Shown here in pieces: positions 43,138 through 64,000 of a DNA stretch of 64,000 nucleotides. The stretch is from the NCBI RefSeq assembly GCF_965638725.1, contig NC_134958.1, positions 22,103,964-22,167,963 of the forward strand, written 5' to 3'. Under the pieces are notes generated by a model, which was not told the DNA's origin, made no database searches, and saw only the letters and a program-made list of their open reading frames with translations. How positions within the stretch are numbered: position 1 is the first letter of the stretch; each line of letters opens with the position of its first letter. The translations under genes and the position numbers were made by a program. The stretch comes from Aptenodytes patagonicus (lineage: Eukaryota > Chordata > Aves > Sphenisciformes > Spheniscidae).

Positions 43138-46100
43138 GTAAGGGGGAGGGGGGGGGGCGCGGGAGGGAAGGGGGGTCGCCAGGCCCGGTGCCGGCCCCCT
43201 CTGGCGATCCGTAGGGGGCGGGGCCTGGCGCCGGTGCCGCGCGCGCGCTGGCGGCGGGGGGGGCGGGAAGAGGGGGGGGGGGCGGCGGCGGCGGTGGGGG
43301 GGGCCGGTGCCCGCGGCGCGGCTCCCCGGGGAGCCCCGGCCCGCGCGGGCGATCGCGCGTCCTCCCGCCCCGCCCCGCCCCGCCGGGCGCGAGGGGGTGT
43401 CCCGGCCCCGGCATGGCGGGAGCGGCGGGCGGAGCGTGCGGCGGCCGCTGGGCGCGCTGCGAGGCGGGCGCCTCCCTCCGCCCCTCCTCCCGCCCTCCGC
43501 CCGGTGCCGCTCCCGGGCTGCGGCGGGACCGCCCCCCGCGAGCTCTCTCCCGCATTGCACGCCCCCGGTACCGGCCGCATTGCGCGCTGGGTCCTCCGCC
43601 GGGGCTTCCCCCCGCGGAGCTCCTCCCCGCGCCGCCCGGCCGACGGGGGGTCCCGAGAGTCGGCTGGAGCCCGGGGGGGGGGGGGGGGCCGCGGGGCTCC
43701 CCCGGCTCCGGTGTCCGTCCCCGCCCGCCCCGACTTTCCGGAGAAGTTGCCGCTAGGAAGCGTTTTGCCGCTCAGTAGCCGCCCGGCGGGGTCCTGCTCC
43801 GCCGCCCCTTGTACCTCTCCACCGGCTCGGACCCCGTCCAGCGCCTCCCGCCTGGCACGGGACCGATCCCCGCCGCCCGTGCCTCCTCCGAAAACGGCAG
43901 CCGGGGTCGCCGAGAGTTCCCCCGTCGCTTCTCGGAGCCCCTGTCGTTGCAGTTTTTCGGCTCGATACCGCAGCGATCCGTAAGGACCCGCTGGAGCGAT
44001 GTACGGATACATGGAAACCGGAGAGCTCCTCTTGCACGCATTAATTTTTAAGCGTTCTTAATAGCAAGCTGGCATCCTTTTTTACGCGTCCGCTCCGCGC
44101 GGTGTCGTGCCTTGAACTTGTCGGAGACTTGCACTTGATATTTCAGCCCGGGTTTTTAATTCTTGGGACGGCTGTACCTCCAGAGAAACTACGTTAGGTT
44201 GTTTCCTGGGATTGCAGGAGGCCGGCCGTGGGCTTCAGATAGCTTTAAAAATACGAGCGTGCTTGGTGTCTACTTAGCTAAATACTGTCTTTTCTGTGTT
44301 TTCCTGGCCCAGGTTTAGGATGAGTTTCTGTTGTCGTTATTTGTGCAAATAACACGTGTATTCAGTGCACTGATGGAAAGGGTACGTCCCTGAAAAAATG
44401 CATTTATTTGCACCACTAAAACGATACGAAACTAAAAAATAATTTGTTTAAAATAGCGCTGGAACTAGTGATCGAAGGCGTCTCGAGCTGTGCGTGGATT
44501 TTTAAGCTCCCGCGCTGTCCAGAGGAATCAAAACCTGGTTCGTGCGCTGAAGTGTAGCTTAAGGATGACCTAACGCCTTACGTTTCTTTTCTAACTCGTT
44601 GCTTTTATATTCATCGGTCGTGCTAAAAGGTGTGGGGTCAGTAAACAAGTGGGAAATGCCCGACTTAATTTCAGTATGGCTCTACCTGCACTTCATCTTC
44701 CGGTCCGAACTTGTAATTTTTTTTTTAAATACACTTTCAAGGAGGTACACGTTGTTCTAAAACGTTGTGCCGTTAATACTGTATGATAAAATGGCACCTT
44801 ATGTTAATGTACTAATTTTAAAGCACATGTAAGCTTCCTTCATCACATAAAAGTGCCCTGGCAGCCTAGCGTCAGCCCGTGCTGGATCTCTGGGAACAGA
44901 AAACCACTTTTTAGGGTCTTTTCTTCCCTGCCCGGCTGAAGGTAGCAGTTTTTCAGGCCGGTGCGCTCTTTGCAAAAGGAAGCCACGCTTTCTCACCCCG
45001 AAGTATCTCGTCCTCGCCCCTCCCACTCACCGCTTCTGGTTAAGGTACATGGTCTCGGCGTCAACTTGTTTGAAAAGCTTCAACGTGGTAGTTCACCCAA
45101 TAAAACGGCAGTAACTTGCTAAAGTTTGGGGAAACTCCGGGTGACTTCAACTGCTTTTGGAAGCAGGGTGGGAAGGGAGATGTTCTCCCGCCCCCGCCCC
45201 AGCCCGGATTGCCGGGGGAACTCTCCGCGCAGGCTCCTGGCACGTGTGGGTCTTGGAGCCGGGAGCATCGCGTTGGAATTGGCAGGCGGATCATTTACGT
45301 TTCCAGGATTTATGAATCGTTTTCTGTCCAGATTGCTGTTCTGGTCTTCTCCAGCGTTGGAAAGCTTTTATGGCTGTTAAAGCTGGAACAGAAAAGAGAG
45401 TCCCGCAATAGCTGTCATTTCAGCCTGTTAGGCGGGTTGCGCGCTTTTGGGGACGTGCTGCTTTTTTCCAGCTCCTGTGGGGTCTTGTCTCTTATTAAAA
45501 AAAAAAAAAGAATAAATAAAAATATTCTGATAATTCCCTCTGCGCGTGGGGAAAGTGTACTCAGGAAACTGGGCAAAACGATGCTAACCTCTGTATTGAG
45601 TGTAAAGCTCGATTTGGATCGTCTCTTTGCGGTGGAGTTTAATGTCCAGGCCGTTTGCCGCTTTGGCAAAGCGCGGATCAGTGCCGTACCAACTTGTTAC
45701 CCGTCTGGACAGAGGCGAGCGGGGTTTACTCGTGTCCCGCCTGCCTCGTGGTGGGTTCTGGCATGTAACCCGCAGGCTGTCACCGGGTCACCTTGCAGAA
45801 AACTCTCCTAACTGCACTGAAAGCTTCGCGTAATGCTTTTCCAGCACCTTTTTCTTTCGGAGACTTCTCATTTCGTTTTGGAATGACTCTCCGGTCACGG
45901 ATGTGCCTCTCTGCACAGCACCCCTCTGCAGCGGGGCCGGGGGCTTATTCCCATGTTACAGGCGAGGGATCCGGGCTGTGTGGCACCACGCAAAAAATAT
46001 ACCAGCGATTGCTGAACAAGCTGGGTCATGTTCTGGAAGTCGTGCGGCTGGGTTAGTGCACTGACAGCAGCAGCGCTGCCGGAACCTGAGCCGGCTGCTT

Positions 46101-49100
46101 TCTAGCAGGCGCCGTGGTATACGGCGTTGAAATCCTACGGGGGACTTGTCCCGCAGGACATCCGCGACAGCTCCGGGGTCGGAGCCGCCCCTCCAGGGTC
46201 CGGAGCTGTAGCAGAGACTTAGATTTACTGCTCCCGAGTTTTGAGTCCTTTCTCCCTCGAAAGGAAACCTTTTAAAAAGCCCCCGCACTCATTAAACACG
46301 TCGTCTGCAGCTATGTGCTTTCCCTGCCCTTTTTCAGAAGGGTCCTCGGTCTGCAGGGACCGAAATCCTCTCTAGTGGCGCTTTCACAGCTTGTTCGTGA
46401 AGACGGTGTTTATCCACAGGCGTGTTGTGGTTCCAACAGGTGCCGAGGCAGCAGACCTTCCCGATTTGCTTTCTTCCTATTCTCTATTTGCCTTTTTCTT
46501 TTTGCTTCGGATTCTGACACCTATTTAACGGCTGATCTCTAATGCCAGAAGACCCTGCTTATCTGATCGGAAAACCTGAAATAAAAAAATGCAGATTTTT
46601 GAGATCTTATTTGGTAAAAAGCTGAGGAGTGGAGCTGCCAGAGGAGAGGCAGTTCTGCGAGGGAAGAGGAGGGTACCCGGGCTCTGTTGCTCCCGTGGAG
46701 GAGTGAGCAGGCAGGAGGGGAGCCGGGCGTGAGGAGGGAGCCGTGCGGTGTTCCGCCAGCTGAATCAAGCCTTGTCCCTGCTTTGTTCCTTCTCTTTCTG
46801 TGTCAGCGCTGCTGCTCCGCTCCTCTCTGCGATACCAGAGGGGAAGGGATGCGCTCCACTTAGTTTATCGGTCCCACTGGCTTACACGAGGCAGATGGAT
46901 GGGGAAATCCTCTGATGAGGTTGGCGGGGTAGAATTTCATAATTCTGGTGGCGTTACTGAGATGCAACGTACCTTTTTTAAATTTTTTTTTTTCTTGCTT
47001 TACCAGCCGAGGATCCTGTGTGCGTTTGTGGTATGTCTGCCTGATGCACCCTACCTGTAGCGCTAAGCAAAGCTGGTGAGCTGGGAGGTGGCATGGGTGG
47101 AAAGATCAGAGGTGTGTTCCTACGCGGCGTCCTTTCCCTGAGAAGGGGAACACTAAAAACCTCGGAAAAGAAAAAAAATAAAATAAATAGAGCATGTAGT
47201 TTTCATCCTCCTGTAGGCAGAACGTAGCGTACTCTAACTGAAGTTAAAAGATAGTTTGGGTAGAAATGATGCTGGGGAAAGGGGATGCAATTCTCCGTGG
47301 ACTGCACGGAGTCCTGAGGGAACTCAGTCTGTTCAGTTATTGCTGAGCTCTCCTCCGTGCCTCGGGTTAATGCTTTTAACGAAGGAAAGTACCTGAAGTC
47401 TGTGACTTGCTTTCAGTCTTGTGCAGTCCTTGCTGTATTTTTGGGGCTTTTTTTTTTTTTTTTTTTCCTCCCCACCCCCAAATTAAGATTACGGATGATG
47501 CAGTTTGAATCGGGGCTTTCTAAATCTTAGAGTCAAAGTCCGTAAGGGGATGCCAGAGGCGTGTGCTACATTTCTGAGAAGACAACATAAAATAAGCTTT
47601 GTACTGTTTGTAGTGTCGCCCCGGTGGAGGGCGGCTAGCTGATACAAGTCTTTTGACGCTACTGATTGCGATTGTGTATTTATCCTCGAACCAGCTTTCC
47701 ATGTTAGCTGGGCTTTGCCATCAGCGAGGATGCTGAGAGAAATCAGTTGTCACTGGGGGTGGAAGTGGGTGGAACTGCCCCTTTGAGCAGCAGGCTTCAG
47801 CTAAATCAGTTTAAAATGCCATGTTTAGTCTTGGGTTTCATTGCAGCCTTTCTTCCTTATCGGCCGCCTGGCGTGCTGTAGGAGGGGTCGGACTTGCTGC
47901 ACAACAGATTGCTCCAGCTTTTCAGTGAGGAAGATCCTTGGAAGATGCCAGGTGAAGATCAGCAGGACCTCAGTGAGGAAACGAATGCAGTCTTTGGTGC
48001 ATTCAGCATCATGTTTTCTTCTGCAAGATGCAGCCCAGTTTCTGCTCTGGTGCTGGTTTGCTCGCCCCTCAGTGCTTTTCCCTCTCTGTAGAGTTTTGGT
48101 GGTGGTGGATGCACAGAGTTAACGTCACTAGTCTTCATCTAGGTACAGCAGAGTATCGATATCATCTCTCTGCTAGGATTAAAAAAGCCTGTGAATTAGT
48201 AATCTTCGTTAAGTGGTGGTCTGCTGCAAGCCACTCTTACACAGCGGATGCACACCCTAAGTAGGAGTTTAGCAAGGTGTTATCTAGGAAGATTGGCTAA
48301 TGCTATTGACTATTGCCTAGAATATTGACTCTCTCTCTCTATATATATATACAGACTATAATATGAAATTTTAAAGTTGAAGCAGGTACAGTGTTTGGAT
48401 AGAAGCAGAGTCCAAGCTCAGTTAGCGAAGGCGAGGAGAATTCAGAGGAAAGAAGAACCTACAGGAGCTTTAATTTTCAGTAAACAGAAGCTTTAATGTC
48501 GACCATACAGCAATCTAGGTTTCTGGAAGATCACTCACTTGGTCTGCGAGAATCAGAAGCTTCAAAAACTGATGTTCATGCTGCTGGTGTGTGTGTGGTA
48601 ACGTATCCTCGGTGCTACCATGATTCCCATGGCCTCACAGGCCTGAGATGTTTGGTGGCTCCTCGGGGAAGGGGCTTCTCGGGCAGCCTAAGGTGGCATT
48701 TTAGTCCTCATAAGGGCACATGCGTCTTACAGCCATTTTCTGTCCTCGAACAGCCTCTGCTTTAAAGGTTGGTGAGTCTATCCAAAGCGACAAGTGTGGA
48801 GTGTTGATTTGGGAAGTGAGACACAAGGGTGGGACACTCACCAGCCGCCACACCGCATATACACCATGTATACATATATATACACACACACACACGCACC
48901 GTATCGCAGACAGTGTGTTAAGTCTGCTGGAACCGTTTCACTTCTTTATAGCAAATCACATGTGAATTTTTTTTTTTAGAATGTTCCTGCTTTGTGGATA
49001 TTGCGTGTATGTGTTTGCAAACCAGCAGCTCTTGGTTGCTCCTGTAGAGAAGGAAAGCTGTTGCACCACTGAGGGGGTAAGGGGCGAACCAGCCTGGGAG

Positions 49101-51182
49101 ATCAAAAGAAAGTGGAAGGACTGGCTGGGGTACCAGCGTTCAGAGCAGAAGGGTATCCGCGGTGGTGAGCGGGTTATAAATAGATGCTACCAAAGCTTTG
49201 CCCAGACTTTACTCATGCAGTCAGCCATTGTCATGCAAAATCCCGGCTAGCTCTGCTCGTGGGATGATGGTGCGTGGCCAGATTTGCCGGCATTGCTCAG
49301 TTTAGTCCCAGCCCTATTAGCATAAAACCGTACGTTTTTACAAAGCTAAATGCGGGCTGTGCTGGAAGGGAGTAGCTCGAAGTTAACCTGCCTAGCTCTT
49401 TATTTGTCAGCAGAGACCAGCTGAACGAAAAGACAACCAACGCAGACACCATTAGCAAAATGAGCTCCTGAAGTGTGCTCCTCTGCTTTCTGAGTGTATG
49501 CTGGAGGTCAGACCTATTTAGGAACTGTAACTTGTAAATAAGATCCAGTTAGCAAGCTTTCTCCTTTATTTGGGTTGAGGAGTCCTCCTCTGCCTCTGCC
49601 AGCTGTCTTCTACCTGCCGGGTGCTTTGGGGACCTGGTAAGGGACTCTATTCCGAGAGGTTAAACTCGAAGAGCAACTCCAAAAAGAAACGAAGTCATCT
49701 TCCTTCTTGTCCTACCCCCTCCAAGTGAAAGGAGAGACTAGTAAAGAGGGACACGGAGGGGAAAGCACTTTGTTGCACAAAGCCTGTGTTTTCAAGCCCA
49801 CGTTGACCTATTCTGAACCTCTGTGCTGCTGGTTCCCGTTTACATATTTGACGCGCGCTGAGATATTGGTGAATGATCTTTGGGTTCTTTGGTTAATGAT
49901 GGGTTTAGACTGTGAAGAGCTGTCCTGACTTGGTAGATGAGAATTGGCTTAGTTGGCTGTTGTACCATTATTCTGGGGGAACTTCGTTCCCTCTTGTTTA
50001 TCCGTGTGTCCACGTTAGCAATGGATGTGTTTAACTGCACTGGAACTGAAAAGGACTTGCTTTGGAGATGTCCTGATGAATTAGAGGCCGAAGAGGGTGG
50101 ATTTCACTCTGTTCTCTGTCCATCAAACACCTTAACAGGCCGCACATGCTTTTGAGCACCCCGTGGTTTGAGGAACCAGCAGATAACATCTCAAGGATGG
50201 CAATAACTATCGATGCATAGAAAACAGCACTGGAATTTGCTTGCAGAAAAGAGTAGGTGAGTAGTTCAATCAAACAGAGCGAAGAATTCATGGCACTTCT
50301 AGGAGCGGGACAGTGGCAAAATGACCTGTCAGGTTTGAAGTGAAATGAAGTTGCATAAAGACAACTTACGGTAGGGCAGGAACATGCCTGCGTGTTGGAG
50401 AAGAAAAATACCGGAGAGTAAGTGGGAGAGCTGCTGATCAGTGCTCGCCGGCATCCCTGGCCGGCACGCGGGATGCCAGCCACGGTGCCTGCTGGCACTG
50501 CTCCGCTTTGCACTCTTCGGCTTGGTGCTGGCGAGTGGGGCCAGGATGCTGGGAGGACCACGGCTGTGTGGCATACGGTATCCAAAATACTCCTGGTCTG
50601 TGGGTTTCACTGAGGTTACACGTCCTATGTGTATTAAACGGAAAACCCTTTAGTTTGGGGCTTTGTAAGTGATTTCAAAATCTGACTACGCATCCTGCTT
50701 TTTGCCTTCCCCCTTCCTCCCACATGCTTAAAGCATCTCTCACAGCTGGCTGTCATCCTACCTGGACTGTCCAGGGTTGTTTTTTTTTTTCTGCTTTCAG
50801 TGTAGGCAACTTTGTCCAGGCTGTGTGTAGGTAACGCACCCTCCCCCAGTCTGTTGTGTTCAAATACTGCATTCAATGAACTTTGCGTTGCTCAGATGCC
50901 CATGCTAGCAACGTCCTTTAAGTGAGATTGAAGAAATCATTGACTTTTAAGCAGAGTAATTTATTTCCAACAATAAGGCTGTATTTTTTGTGATAAAACA
51001 CGATTGATTGCATATTTTATGCAGAAAGCTGGATCTTAATTCCACTTCCCTATCTCGAGATATTGGTAACCTAAATGCATAGGCAGAAACTTGCCCTACC
51101 AGCTCTTGGTGAACTTAGCATCCATGGCGCTGGCAGGGAGCGATGAATCAATCGCGTTTGTTAATTGGTCTGTTTTTAACAG
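43138..51182 (+). other. SIN3A: SIN3A intron 1 (8 kb)
   Basis: GC-rich at its left end, then ordinary AT-richer DNA. It contains microsatellites CT/TA near 48331-48351 and TA/CA near 48871-48896. No other coding exon is recognised; an alternative leader exon cannot be excluded. Confidence 0.6.
48331..48351. repeat. (CT)n(TA)n microsatellite
   Basis: About five CT units running into six TA units in SIN3A intron 1. A separate (TA)n(CA)n tract lies at about 48871-48896. Confidence 0.85.
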
Positions 51183-51203
51183 GTTTTGTAGCGCTTCCCG
51201 AGC

Positions 51204-51214
51204 ATGAGTTCAGA

Positions 51215-51218
<4 letters not shown>
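51204..51218 (+). promoter_or_regulatory. SIN3A: Four-codon uORF overlapping the SIN3A start codon
   Basis: ATG AGT TCA GAA TGA starts 11 bases before the SIN3A ATG. Its TGA (51216-51218) overlaps that ATG (51215-51217). It is in the same exon as the start, so every transcript using this exon carries it. The arrangement resembles stop-restart overlaps. Confidence 0.7.

Positions 51219-64000
<12,782 letters not shown>

Larger units (their letters stand above)
41500..43950 (+). promoter_or_regulatory. SIN3A: SIN3A CpG-island promoter
   Basis: A 2.4-kb, extremely CpG- and G/C-run-rich island. It holds five CCAAT boxes (41708-41712, 42086-42090 inverted, 42608-42612, 42739-42743, 42778-42782 inverted), three CACGTG E-boxes, an ETS site CCGGAAGTG at 42249-42257, long G runs at about 41967-42010 and 42036-42050, and a large palindrome at 42286-42399. 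Three CCAAT boxes within 175 bases sit just upstream of the presumed start near 42.85-42.9 kb. There is no TATA box. Confidence 0.75.

Noticed and set aside
41739-44012. 757-codon open frame on the minus strand across the SIN3A CpG island
   Set aside because: Composition is almost only Gly, Ala, Arg and Pro, caused by GC-rich DNA with few stop codons. No domain, and it overlaps the promoter palindrome and G runs.

Overview
The window is vertebrate nuclear DNA carrying four spliced, conserved protein-coding genes: SNX33 (minus strand), SNUPN, PTPN9 and SIN3A (all plus strand). From memory, this gene order and relative orientation match human 15q24. The genes are compact: PTPN9 coding exons span about 11 kb and SNUPN about 9 kb, several-fold less than in human. 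There are dense CpG islands and many G- or C-rich tracts, and I recognise no abundant SINEs. Together this suggests a bird, probably a small GC-rich chromosome equivalent to chicken chromosome 10. That placement is an inference; no species-specific marker was seen.

Layout. 1-5.47 kb is GC-rich intergenic DNA with no recognisable gene and a roughly 700-bp G-rich minisatellite at 4.19-4.88 kb. SNX33 has two coding exons (9960-8520 and 6386-6133). 10.0-12.0 kb is a divergent SNX33/SNUPN promoter region with a CpG island, CGG and GT repeats, a minisatellite, a strong CTCF motif and an ETS site. SNUPN has eight coding exons (12017-21183) and a poly(A) signal near 21893. 21.9-24.2 kb is intergenic. 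The PTPN9 CpG island lies at 24.2-25.25 kb, followed by 13 coding exons (25103-36145) and a 3'UTR to about 37.6 kb. 37.6-41.5 kb is intergenic. The SIN3A CpG-island promoter is at 41.5-43.9 kb, with a probable non-coding first exon ending at 43137. Eight full coding exons and a ninth, internal one follow (51215-62725), giving residues 1 to about 509 (PAH1, PAH2 and the start of PAH3). The rest of SIN3A lies beyond base 64000. All coding exon joins were checked by hand and keep frame.

The four products are housekeeping or signalling proteins and not a functional operon. SNX33 is an SH3-PX-BAR membrane-remodelling sorting nexin. SNUPN imports m3G-capped snRNPs into the nucleus. PTPN9 is a vesicle-associated tyrosine phosphatase with a Sec14 lipid-binding domain. 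SIN3A is the scaffold of the SIN3-HDAC corepressor.

Most notable non-coding signals: a perfect 55-bp-arm inverted repeat with a 4-base loop in the SIN3A promoter island; three CACGTG E-boxes and five CCAAT boxes in that promoter; a 4-codon uORF whose stop overlaps the SIN3A start codon; a strong CTCF motif between SNX33 and SNUPN; and no recognisable IMP3, which lies between SNX33 and SNUPN in human. I see no prokaryotic, viral or clearly novel multi-gene system.
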